NCBI GenBank assembly: GCA_934254755.1 | Contig: CAKQMM010000072.1 | Span: 1 to 6,318 of the forward strand | Source of the DNA: an uncultured Clostridia bacterium | Lineage (GTDB): Bacteria > Bacillota > Clostridia > Christensenellales > Borkfalkiaceae | Direction of reading: 5' to 3' | Length of the DNA: 6,318 nt | Part shown: positions 1 through 5,726 of the stretch, one piece after another | Layout: each line of letters opens with the position of its first letter | Position numbering within the stretch: position 1 is the stretch's first letter | Translations under genes and position numbers: made by a program | Notes under the pieces: generated by a model | What the model saw: the letters and a program-made list of their open reading frames with translations, nothing else | Database searches by the model: none | What the model was told of the DNA's origin: nothing

Positions 1-126
1 GCCGAAGCGCGGTGCGAAAACCCCGGTGCAACGCTTTTAGAACTTGCGGATATTTTAAAAGTAACCAAAAGCTGCTTGAACCACAGGCTCAGAAAAATAA
101 ACGAAATTGCGGACAACCTTAAATGA
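1..126 (+). CDS. whiA: WhiA family DNA-binding regulator, C-terminal end (partial)
   Basis: This is the last 41 codons of a gene that begins before the window; the frame is open from base 1 to the TGA at 124-126. The residues match the C-terminal helix-turn-helix of WhiA (sporulation/cell-division regulator; YvcL in Bacillus). The stretch TLLELADIL is followed by the family's NHRLRKxNEIA signature (here NHRLRKINEIADNLK) right before the stop. WhiA proteins combine a LAGLIDADG-like N-terminal domain with this DNA-binding tail, but only the tail is visible here. The stop overlaps the next gene's start as ATGA, so the two are probably translationally coupled. In many Firmicutes whiA lies with hprK, murB, rapZ and yvcK. 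Finding hprK three genes downstream fits a rearranged version of that cluster. The identification rests on a short but distinctive motif. Confidence 0.85.
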   Translation, partial: AEARCENPGATLLELADILKVTKSCLNHRLRKINEIADNLK

Positions 127-1460
127 TTAACTTAAGCCCCGCGGCGAGCGCGGTGATAAAAAAACTAGCTGAAAACGGTTTTGAGGCATACGCCGTCGGC
201 GGCGCGGTGCGGGACGCGATTTTAGGCATCCCGGTAAGCGATTTCGACGTGACGACTTCCGCCACCCCCATAGAGGTCAAAGCGGCTTTAAGCGGATATA
301 AGATTTTTGACACGGGTTTAAAACACGGCACCGTAACCGCCCGCGTTTTCGGCGAAAACGTTGAAATTACCACCTTCCGCACGGACGGCGACTATCTTAA
401 CGCTCGCAGCCCCGAAAGCGTCGAATTCGTAACCGATATACGCGAAGATTTTTCCCGCCGCGACTTTACCATGAACGCCGTTTGTTATAACGACGAAACG
501 GGCGTTTTCGACCCGACAGGCGGCATTGACGATATAAAACATAAAATAATACGCGCCGTGGGCGACCCCGAAAAACGCTTCCGCGAAGACGCGCTAAGAA
601 TTTTGCGCGCCGTAAGGTTTGCTTCCGTTTTAGGGTTCAGAATAGAAGAAACCACGAAAAAAGCGATGTTTTCGTGCCAAAATTTAATAGCTAAACTATC
701 GAAAGAAAGGATATATTCGGAACTTAAAAAGACCCTTCTCGGCGATAACGTCAAGGAAGTTTTAACCGAATATAGAGAAATTTTTTATCACGTTATTCCC
801 GAACTTAAACCGTGCTACGGCTTCGAGCAAAAAAGCGTTTACCACTCGACCGACGTGTTTACGCATATCGTTTCCGCCGTCGCGCTCGCGCCGAAAGATA
901 TTTACGTCCGTCTGGCGCTTTTATATCACGACATCGCAAAACCTTTGTGTTTTTCCGTTGACAAAGAAGGCGCGGGGCACTTTAAAGGTCACGCCGCGCT
1001 CGGCGCGAAAATCGCGACCGTTTCCCTTAAAAGTTTAAAGGCGGACAACTTTACCGTCGAGGCGGTTGAAAAACTCGTTTACCACCACGACAACTATATG
1101 TTAAGCACGCGGAAAGACGTTTTAAAAATGCTTGACGAAGAAGGCATAGAGTTTATGCGCCGTTTAACCGAGCTTAGGCGCGCCGACTTAAAAGCGCATT
1201 TTACGAATAACATAGGCGAGCGCGAAAAAATAGCCGAAGAAGTTTTGAATATTGCCGAAACCGCGATCGCGCGCGGCGAGTGTTACAGCCTTAAAACCCT
1301 TAAAATAAACGGGGGAGATATTATAAAACTCGGTTACAAGGGCGAAGCGGTGGGCAGAATTTTAAACCGCGTTTTGAGCGAAGTGCGCGCGGGCAGTTTA
1401 AAAAACGACCGCGCCGCCCTCATACAAAAAGTTGAAAGTTATGGAAGAGCTGGAAAGTAA
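123..1460 (+). CDS. cca: CCA-adding tRNA nucleotidyltransferase / poly(A) polymerase family, HD domain
   Basis: The 445-residue protein is a class II nucleotidyltransferase. Such enzymes add or repair the 3' CCA of tRNA in the cytoplasm, or add A tails. The head domain shows GGAVRD (26-31) and the metal-binding pair in SDFDVTT (D40, D42). SRRDFTMNA (111-119) follows, then the nucleotide-selecting EDxxR motif as EDALR (155-159) inside the RFREDALRILRAVRFA block. The C-terminal half holds an HD phosphohydrolase domain: H241/H248, the HD pair H269-D270 in YHDIAKP, H290 in GHAALGA, and YHH at 320-322. The length suits HD-containing bacterial CCA enzymes. The ATG overlaps the whiA stop by 4 bp and has no clear Shine-Dalgarno, so coupling to whiA is likely. 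The EDxxR motif favours CCA addition, but A-only activity cannot be excluded, because some bacteria split CC- and A-adding between paralogues. Confidence 0.93.
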   Translation: MINLSPAASAVIKKLAENGFEAYAVGGAVRDAILGIPVSDFDVTTSATPIEVKAALSGYKIFDTGLKHGTVTARVFGENVEITTFRTDGDYLNARSPESVEFVTDIREDFSRRDFTMNAVCYNDETGVFDPTGGIDDIKHKIIRAVGDPEKRFREDALRILRAVRFASVLGFRIEETTKKAMFSCQNLIAKLSKERIYSELKKTLLGDNVKEVLTEYREIFYHVIPELKPCYGFEQKSVYHSTDVFTHIVSAVALAPKDIYVRLALLYHDIAKPLCFSVDKEGAGHFKGHAALGAKIATVSLKSLKADNFTVEAVEKLVYHHDNYMLSTRKDVLKMLDEEGIEFMRRLTELRRADLKAHFTNNIGEREKIAEEVLNIAETAIARGECYSLKTLKINGGDIIKLGYKGEAVGRILNRVLSEVRAGSLKNDRAALIQKVESYGRAGK

Positions 1461-3264
1461 AATTAAGCTTTTGCCGCTCGAACCGGGCGTTTACGTCATG
1501 CTCGATAAAACGGGCACGGTCATATACGTCGGCAAAGCGAAAAAACTTAAAAACCGCGTAACGCAGTATTTCAGGAACGGTTACAAGACGGAAAAAGTTG
1601 CGGCTATGGTGATGAATATAGCCGACTTTTACTATATAATAACCCCCAGCGAGCGCGAAGCACTGACCCTTGAAAACAACCTTATAAAAAAGTACAAGCC
1701 AAAGTACAACATTTTATTAAAAGACGATAAAAGTTATCCCTATATTCGGGTCGATTTAAAGGAAGCCTACCCCGCGTTCAAGATAGTAAGACGGCTTAAA
1801 GCGGACGGGGCGAAATACTTCGGTCCGTTTATGCTCGGCATCGGCGTGAACGACGTTCTCGATATAATAAAGTGCGCCTTTAAAGTGCGCCCGTGTTTAA
1901 CCCCGATATCGGATACGAAAGTTAAAAAAGAGTGTTTGAATTACCACCTCGGCTTATGCTTAGCGCCGTGCGCTCGAAAATGCACGCGCGAAGAATACAT
2001 GGCTGAAGTCAAGCGCGCGGTTGACTTTCTGAGCGGAGAAGACGAAGGGGTCGAAGAAATTTTGAAGCGCAAAATGGAGCGCGCGGTCGAAAACGAAGAG
2101 TTTGAAACCGCCGTCGCTTTGCGTGACAATCTTAAAAAACTGAGCGTTTTAAAAGAAAAGAAAGTGACCGCCATAAGCCGCGACCTCTCCGCCGACGTAA
2201 TAGCGATAAAAAGCGACGGAATTTTCGCCGCGATAAGCGTTTTGTTCGTGCGCGGCGGAAGGGTTACGGGTGCGAAGTCTTACGCCGTCGAAACGGCGGC
2301 GGACGAAACCGAAAGGCTCGCGCAGTTCATTTATCAGTTCTATAAAGACGGCGCAAGCGTCCCCGAAGAAATTATTTTAAACGAGTTTTGCGGGGAAGAC
2401 GAACTGATAAAAGACTACTTATATTCGCTTAAAGGTAAAAAGGTAGAAATAACCTACCCTAAACTCGGCGTTAAAAAAAGCTTAGCCGATATGTGCGCTA
2501 AAAACGCAAGCGAATATCTTGAAAAGCAGATAGTTTTAATTAAACACAAAGACGATATGACCGTCCGCGCGTGCGAGCGGCTCAAAGAAATTTTAGGGCT
2601 TAAAAAGTACCCCAAGCGTATCGAATGTTACGATATATCCCACATAAGCGGGGTGGACAAAGTCGGCTCTATGGTGGTGTTTATCGACGGCGCGCCCGCT
2701 AAAAGCGAGTACAGGCGGTTTAAAATAAAAACCGTCGAAGGGAATAACGACTTTGCGTCGCTTCACGAAGTTTTAACCCGAAGGTTAAGTAAACTTAATA
2801 CAAGCGAAGAAGAAAAATTTCCCCGCCCCGACCTTATAGTCATCGACGGCGGAAAGGGGCAACTTTCCGCCGTTAAAGAGGCGTTCGATAGTTTAGCGAG
2901 CGATATAGAATTCATATCTCTTGCAAAGCGCGAAGAAGAGATTTTTACCCCCTATTCGCACGAGCCCGTCGTGCTTAAAAAGGACGACTATGCGCTTAAA
3001 GTTTTGCAGCGCGTGCGCGACGAAGCGCACAGGTTCGCCATAACCTTCAACCGAGAGTTAAGGAACAAGCGCACCCTTAAATCGGAACTTTTGAAAATCG
3101 AAGGCATAGGCAAGCAAAAGCGCGACGCGCTCATCGACGAATTTAAAGATATCGGCGGCATAATAAGCGCGTCCGAAGAAGATATCGCCAAAGTTCACGG
3201 CATAGGCGAAAAATTAGCAAAAAACGTTAAGGAGTATTTTACGAATGGCAGTAATCAACACTGA
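1441..3264 (+). CDS. uvrC: UvrABC excinuclease subunit C
   Basis: The 607-residue UvrC makes both incisions around a DNA lesion after UvrA/UvrB loading (nucleotide excision repair). Domains run in the standard order. The GIY-YIG nuclease for the 3' cut has GVY (16-18), YVG (29-31) and glutamate E78. A cysteine cluster C152/C165/C173/C177 nearly matches the spacing of the Fe-S ligands reported for E. coli UvrC. The UVR/UvrB-binding motif is at about 205-237. The RNase H-like nuclease for the 5' cut has D398 in YDISH, D469 in VIDGGKGQ and H530 in DEAHRFA. Two helix-hairpin-helix repeats follow (about 550-570 and 582-602). Length is typical. I chose the ATG at 1441 because it gives the usual short N-terminus before LLPxxPGVY; a TTG at 1432 would add three residues. 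Neither has a strong ribosome site. The gene overlaps cca by 20 bp and hprK by 20 bp, implying coupled translation. Confidence 0.97.
   Translation: MEELESKIKLLPLEPGVYVMLDKTGTVIYVGKAKKLKNRVTQYFRNGYKTEKVAAMVMNIADFYYIITPSEREALTLENNLIKKYKPKYNILLKDDKSYPYIRVDLKEAYPAFKIVRRLKADGAKYFGPFMLGIGVNDVLDIIKCAFKVRPCLTPISDTKVKKECLNYHLGLCLAPCARKCTREEYMAEVKRAVDFLSGEDEGVEEILKRKMERAVENEEFETAVALRDNLKKLSVLKEKKVTAISRDLSADVIAIKSDGIFAAISVLFVRGGRVTGAKSYAVETAADETERLAQFIYQFYKDGASVPEEIILNEFCGEDELIKDYLYSLKGKKVEITYPKLGVKKSLADMCAKNASEYLEKQIVLIKHKDDMTVRACERLKEILGLKKYPKRIECYDISHISGVDKVGSMVVFIDGAPAKSEYRRFKIKTVEGNNDFASLHEVLTRRLSKLNTSEEEKFPRPDLIVIDGGKGQLSAVKEAFDSLASDIEFISLAKREEEIFTPYSHEPVVLKKDDYALKVLQRVRDEAHRFAITFNRELRNKRTLKSELLKIEGIGKQKRDALIDEFKDIGGIISASEEDIAKVHGIGEKLAKNVKEYFTNGSNQH
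3229..3234 (+). promoter_or_regulatory. Ribosome binding site of hprK inside uvrC
   Basis: AAGGAG lies 10 bases before the ATG at 3245 and is embedded in the last codons of uvrC. It is the only clear Shine-Dalgarno among the three overlapping junctions in 1-4189. It supports the ATG at 3245 and suggests hprK can also initiate independently of uvrC termination. Confidence 0.75.
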
Positions 3265-4189
3265 AAAAGCCGACTTATACGCAAACGTGGAAACCGTCAC
3301 GGTGGACTCTTTTGCGGAAGCGTTGAATTTAGAGATAAGTTATAAGGGTAGGGGATATTTAACCCTTAACTCGGTAAGCGTATCGCGCCCCGGGCTTCAA
3401 CTTGCGGGATATTTCAAGCACTTTGACCACAACAGGGTTCAGCTTATCGGCAACGCCGAGCACGAATATCTTTTGTCTATGAACGATAAAGACCGCGCGC
3501 GGGTGTTAAGCGAGTTTTTCAAGCGTGACGTGCCTTGCGTGATTTTCGCTAACAATTTGCACGTTTTGCCGTCTATAACCGAGTACGCAAAACAGTACAA
3601 CTGCCCCATACTTAAATCTAAGCAGATAACCACCGTTTTAGCGCACGAGCTTACCATGTATCAAGAAGATTTGCTCGCGCCGACGAAGATAATTCACGGC
3701 GTTTTCGTCGAAGTTTTCGGCGTAGGCGTTCTTATAACGGGCAACGCCGGCATCGGAAAGAGCGAAACCGCGCTTGAACTTATAACACGCGGTCACCGCC
3801 TTATCGCAGACGACAGCGTCATCGTCAAAAATAAAGGCGACCTACTTATGGGTAAGTCACCCGATAATATCAGATATTATATGGAAGTAAGGGGTATAGG
3901 CATTATAAACGTGCAGACGATGTACGGCCCGGGCTCCATTCGCCCCGAAAAAACCGTCGATATAATCGTCGAACTTCAACGCTGGCAGGACGGCAAAGAG
4001 TACGAACGGCTCGGCGACGTTAAAATCACCAGCGAAATTTTAGGCATCGAAAAGCCCACCCTTATAATTCCCGTTTCCCCCGGTCGAAACATTCCCGTTA
4101 TCATCGAAACCGCCGCAAGGAAGTACCGCTTAGACCAAACCGGTTACGACGCCACGCAAGAGTTAATTTCAAGAACCTTCAAGAAATAG
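3245..4189 (+). CDS. hprK: HPr kinase/phosphorylase
   Basis: The 314-residue bifunctional enzyme phosphorylates and dephosphorylates the regulatory serine of the PTS protein HPr, controlling carbon catabolite repression through CcpA in low-GC Gram-positives. The N-terminal domain covers about residues 1-130. The catalytic domain begins with the conserved histidine H151 in IIHGVFVEVFGVGVLITG. The P-loop GNAGIGKS (166-173) follows, then ETALELITRGHRLIADD. The family signature MEVRGIGIINVQTMYG (213-228) and the C-terminal PGRNIPVIIETAA block complete it. Length is normal for HprK. The P-loop carries N-A where the family, as I recall it, usually has an acidic residue followed by serine (such as D-S or E-S); glycines, lysine and final serine are kept, so activity is expected. 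It is the last gene of the overlapping whiA-cca-uvrC-hprK string. No canonical U-tailed terminator follows directly. Confidence 0.97.
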   Translation: MAVINTEKADLYANVETVTVDSFAEALNLEISYKGRGYLTLNSVSVSRPGLQLAGYFKHFDHNRVQLIGNAEHEYLLSMNDKDRARVLSEFFKRDVPCVIFANNLHVLPSITEYAKQYNCPILKSKQITTVLAHELTMYQEDLLAPTKIIHGVFVEVFGVGVLITGNAGIGKSETALELITRGHRLIADDSVIVKNKGDLLMGKSPDNIRYYMEVRGIGIINVQTMYGPGSIRPEKTVDIIVELQRWQDGKEYERLGDVKITSEILGIEKPTLIIPVSPGRNIPVIIETAARKYRLDQTGYDATQELISRTFKK

Positions 4190-4212
4190 TCGTCGTAATT
4201 GGTTATATCGTT

Positions 4213-4323
4213 GCGGTTTTGGGTTTATTGCCGCCTTATGCGGCGTTAGTTGTCGCTTGCGGTACAAAAAGTACAGCGTCGGGCAACTGCCTTGCCTAAA
4301 ACGGCGCTAATTCCCAAAACCGC
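4213..4323. repeat. Long-span inverted repeat enclosing small hairpins
   Basis: GCGGTTTTGGG at 4213-4223 is perfectly complementary to CCCAAAACCGC at 4313-4323, an 11-bp helix closing a domain of about 111 nt. Inside it are a GCCGC/GCGGC hairpin (4230-4244, loop CTTAT) and a GTAC/GTAC hairpin (4263-4275). It starts 24 bases after the hprK stop, so it could fold in the hprK 3' UTR or in a minus-strand transcript. It lacks the U-run of an intrinsic terminator. The homologous right arm in the second repeat copy has diverged and the helix is not kept there. Function unknown. Confidence 0.6.
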
Positions 4324-4383
4324 TGACTCATAATCAATTACTCCTCCTCGTCGTTGCAATTTGCATTATCTAAGTTTACTTAA
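4236..4383. repeat. Tandem repeat unit, copy A
   Basis: This 148-bp unit aligns with copy B (4391-4540) over its full length with a few single-base indels. The right-hand 57 bp (4327-4383) match copy B at 50 of 57 positions, including an identical 24-base core (4341-4364) beginning CTCCTCCTCGTCG. The left portion (4236-4310) is more diverged but clearly related, sharing CGCTTGC, GTAC hairpin arms and GCCTAAA. Read on the minus strand, the conserved part is a leader with GAGGAGGAG followed 9 bases later by ATG at 4331. That ATG opens only 11 codons (stop at 4296-4298). One extra T relative to copy B shifts the frame; removing it would continue the reading frame with an RLGxA motif shared with copy B. 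Confidence 0.8.
4296..4331 (-). pseudogene. Truncated/frameshifted mini-ORF in repeat copy A
   Basis: ATG at 4331 follows a GAGGAGGAG ribosome site (4341-4349) by 9 bases. The frame gives only 11 residues starting MSQRFWELAP before TAG. The copy-B peptide starts MSRIFAEL and then has RLGEA. In copy A a one-base deletion near 4298-4301 would restore RLGKA in register. This suggests, but does not prove, that copy A is a broken relative of the copy-B ORF. If neither is translated, both are chance frames in a structured repeat. Confidence 0.25.
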
Positions 4384-4488
4384 AGACTGTTTATACGTCG
4401 TTAAACGCCGCTTGCCGTACGGATAAGTACGGCTTCGGGTGTTTGCCTCGCCTAAACGCAATTTTAATTCGGCAAAAATTCTACTCAT
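4366..4488 (-). CDS. Candidate basic 40-residue peptide in repeat copy B (hypothetical)
   Basis: The minus-strand frame from ATG at 4488 to TAA at 4366-4368 encodes 40 residues. It begins MSRIFAELKLRLGEAN and ends SLSKLR, is rich in Arg/Lys (about 13 of 40) and has no hydrophobic segment. The start is preceded by GAGGAGGAG (4498-4506) with 9 bases of spacing, stronger than the sites of most annotated genes here. The stop lies inside the leader of copy A, and the same TAA is kept in the leader of copy B, where the preceding codons read LRQLK against LSKLR. This hints that the repeat unit once carried a coding frame end to end. I recognise no family. It could be a small regulatory, toxin-like or nucleic-acid-binding peptide, or a chance frame in a structured RNA or dispersed repeat. 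Confidence 0.3.
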   Translation of the reverse strand: MSRIFAELKLRLGEANTRSRTYPYGKRRLTTYKQSLSKLR

Positions 4489-4540
4489 AATTGATTGCTC
4501 CTCCTCGTCGTTGCAATTTGCTTTATTTAAGTTGACGTAA
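4391..4540. repeat. Tandem repeat unit, copy B
   Basis: This second copy is separated from copy A by 7 bases. It contains a stronger hairpin than copy A: GCCGTAC/GTACGGC around a GGATAA loop (4414-4433). The minus-strand leader (4484-4540), ribosome site (4498-4506) and ATG (4486-4488) correspond to those of copy A. The right edge of the unit coincides roughly with the predicted start of a minus-strand transcript from the candidate promoter at 4546-4574. Confidence 0.8.
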
Positions 4541-4545
4541 ATTTT

Positions 4546-4574
4546 AAATTACAGCATAGAAAATAATTTGACAA
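4546..4574 (-). promoter_or_regulatory. Candidate minus-strand promoter toward the repeat mini-ORFs
   Basis: On the minus strand, TTGTCA (4569-4574) and TAATTT (4546-4551) are separated by 17 bases. The -35 matches five of six consensus positions; the -10 is weak. Transcription would start near 4539, at the edge of repeat copy B, giving a leader of about 50 nt before the ATG at 4488. It shares bases with the -35 of the plus-strand promoter, so the two would compete. AT-rich sequence makes chance matches common. Confidence 0.25.
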
Positions 4575-4596
4575 AGTAAACTCGGAAAATTATAAT
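4568..4596 (+). promoter_or_regulatory. Consensus sigma-A promoter of the membrane-anchored protein gene
   Basis: TTGACA (4568-4573) and TATAAT (4591-4596) are both perfect and separated by the ideal 17 bases. Transcription should start around 4603, giving a 5' leader of about 44 nt before the ATG at 4647. Nothing in that short leader suggests a riboswitch. The promoter makes the downstream gene independent of the hprK operon. Confidence 0.9.
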
Positions 4597-4633
4597 CGTT
4601 CACGAAAAATACAAAAACTTTTTTAAAAATAAA

Positions 4634-4638
4634 AGGAG
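4634..4638 (+). promoter_or_regulatory. Ribosome binding site fixing the start at 4647
   Basis: AGGAG sits 8 bases before the ATG at 4647, an optimal spacing, in a purine-rich AAAAGGAGAT context. Confidence 0.85.
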
Positions 4639-4646
4639 ATAAAATT

Positions 4647-5558
4647 ATGGCAGAACAAGCAAAAAAGAAGCATACCGTAAGAAACGTGATTCTCATCGTT
4701 CTTGCGGCTATCGTCGTAGGGATAGGCGTTACGCTCGTAATACTTTCTCTCGGCAGTTCAAACGCCCTTGAAGGCGAATGGCAGGTGGCAAGCGTAATGA
4801 CGGGTAACCCGACAAAATCAAAGGAAAACGCCGTTTACGATTTAGTCGACGCCGACGCAACCGAAGCCTTATACGCTAATTTCGATAAAAAGGCGAAAAC
4901 TCTTACCGTATACGACAAGACCGAAGACGGCAAAGTAAACAAAGTTTATTTTAAACTGCCTTATTACGGCTTGTCTATCACGCCTGAAAGATTTATTAAA
5001 ACCAAAAGCTCAGTTTTTTCGGGTAAATGGAACACGTGGTCGGTTCGGCACTCTTATAAAAAGAGCGACGATTATTTAAGCATATACTTTTCGGGCGTTT
5101 ATAGCGGTGAAAAAACCGAAACTTTGCAAACGGAAGTAAACAAATATGAAAAAGGCGTTATCACCAGATTGTGCCTTATCAAGGCGGACTATAACTACGC
5201 CGAAAACGTTAAACTCGACGAAGTTAAATCGGGCGCAACTTACGGCAATTTAAAGATAAAAGAAATTAAAAAAGCAGAAAATAGCGGCGAAACCGGAATC
5301 GTTTATGAAGGCGTTATGAACGTTATGGGCGAAGACGAAGAATTCGTCATCGGTAAAGACGACGACGGGCGTTACTTTATGTTGTCAACTTATACCGATT
5401 CTTACCATACTTTTTATATCAAGAAGCGCCTTATACTGAAAGCGGACGCTAATCAATTTGTTTATCGCGACTCCGACGTAAGTTCTACCACAAGCGACGG
5501 TAAAACGGACGTTGACAGTTCAGGAATACTGGGCATCTCAAAATATACCAATAAATAA
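4647..5558 (+). CDS. Unrecognised membrane-anchored extracytoplasmic protein, possibly lipocalin-like
   Basis: I do not recognise this 303-residue protein. A basic N-terminus (AKKKHTVRN, 5-13) precedes one hydrophobic segment (about 14-35, VILIVLAAIVVGIGVTLVILSL). There is no lipobox cysteine, so a single-pass anchor with the rest outside the membrane is the likely topology. The ectodomain begins LEGEWQV (41-47), a start typical of lipocalin-like or other secreted beta-barrel domains that report weight-of-model phrases such as GxW. It continues with alternating hydrophobic/polar beta-type stretches (TLTVYD, DYLSIYFSGVYS, RYFMLSTYTDSYHTFYIKKRLILKA). The end is Ser/Thr/Asp-rich and probably flexible (275-293). 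It contains a single cysteine (C176), so no disulfide. It is a monocistronic unit with a perfect promoter and terminator, suggesting strong expression. The lipocalin-like suggestion is weak inference from the opening motif. Confidence 0.85.
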   Translation: MAEQAKKKHTVRNVILIVLAAIVVGIGVTLVILSLGSSNALEGEWQVASVMTGNPTKSKENAVYDLVDADATEALYANFDKKAKTLTVYDKTEDGKVNKVYFKLPYYGLSITPERFIKTKSSVFSGKWNTWSVRHSYKKSDDYLSIYFSGVYSGEKTETLQTEVNKYEKGVITRLCLIKADYNYAENVKLDEVKSGATYGNLKIKEIKKAENSGETGIVYEGVMNVMGEDEEFVIGKDDDGRYFMLSTYTDSYHTFYIKKRLILKADANQFVYRDSDVSSTTSDGKTDVDSSGILGISKYTNK

Positions 5559-5581
5559 TAGCGCAAAAGCGTGTATAAATT

Positions 5582-5615
5582 AAACTAAAACCCCGCCGCG
5601 GCGGGGTTTTAGTTT
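5582..5615 (+). terminator. Perfect palindromic intrinsic terminator, probably bidirectional
   Basis: Positions 5582-5615 form a perfect 34-base palindrome. The core is CCCCGCCGCGGCGGGG (5591-5606), flanked by A-rich and T-rich arms, so a strong GC stem is followed by TTTTAGTTT on either strand. It lies 24 bases after the stop of the membrane protein and ends its transcript. It can also stop leftward transcription. A second T-run (TTTTTT) follows at 5620-5625. Confidence 0.92.
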
Positions 5616-5642
5616 GCCGTTTTTTATGTGGATAACGTTTAT

Positions 5643-5726
5643 ATAAAATAAGCCAATCCTTCCGTCACGGCTACGCCGTGCCACCCACCTTTACACAAGG
5701 TGGGCTTTTGATAAGGTTTATTATAT
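5643..5726. repeat. Double-hairpin intergenic element with closing stem
   Basis: Two adjacent perfect hairpins are CACGGC-TAC-GCCGTG (5666-5680) and CCCACCTT-TACAC-AAGGTGGG (5684-5704, followed by CTTTTG). They are enclosed by an outer stem AATAAGCC (5647-5654) with GGTTTATT (5715-5722), extended by three more pairs past one mismatch. Together they predict a three-way-junction fold. The layout and the CTTCCGTCACGGC/GTGCCACC wording resemble, from memory, dispersed paired-hairpin intergenic repeats common in gut Clostridia. The second hairpin plus T-run could also act as a weak terminator. No protein is encoded. Confidence 0.65.

Larger units (their letters stand above)
4190..4646. other. 457-bp intergenic region with tandem repeat, folded segments and outward promoters
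   Basis: No plus-strand coding sequence of credible length lies between hprK and the next gene. The region holds two diverged tandem copies of a roughly 150-bp unit (4236-4383 and 4391-4540), an 11-bp inverted repeat (4213-4223 with 4313-4323), several small hairpins, two minus-strand start sites with strong Shine-Dalgarno sequences, and a consensus plus-strand promoter at 4568-4596. The individual elements are listed separately. Confidence 0.85.

Noticed and set aside
119..754. Three minus-strand frames of 74-89 codons opposite cca (119-382, 318-542, 485-754)
   Set aside because: They lie antisense to a clearly conserved gene, overlap one another, lack ribosome sites I can see, and show no family motif.
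1432..1440. TTG start for uvrC adding three residues
   Set aside because: No Shine-Dalgarno supports it, and the ATG at 1441 gives the usual UvrC N-terminus.
1941..3191. Minus-strand frames of 67-77 codons opposite uvrC (1941-2174, 2988-3191)
   Set aside because: Antisense to well-conserved UvrC domains; their composition mirrors the complementary codons.
3439..3657. Minus-strand frame of 72 codons opposite hprK
   Set aside because: Antisense to HprK with no support of its own.
4327..4540. CRISPR-like direct repeats
   Set aside because: Only two copies, imperfect, and the spacing sequence is itself repeated; this is a tandem duplication, not repeat-spacer structure.
5666..5704. T-box-like wording (GGTGGCACGGCG) on the minus strand
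   Set aside because: The bases are fully used by two simple hairpins, the specifier and antiterminator layout is missing, and no tRNA synthetase or amino-acid gene lies downstream on that strand.
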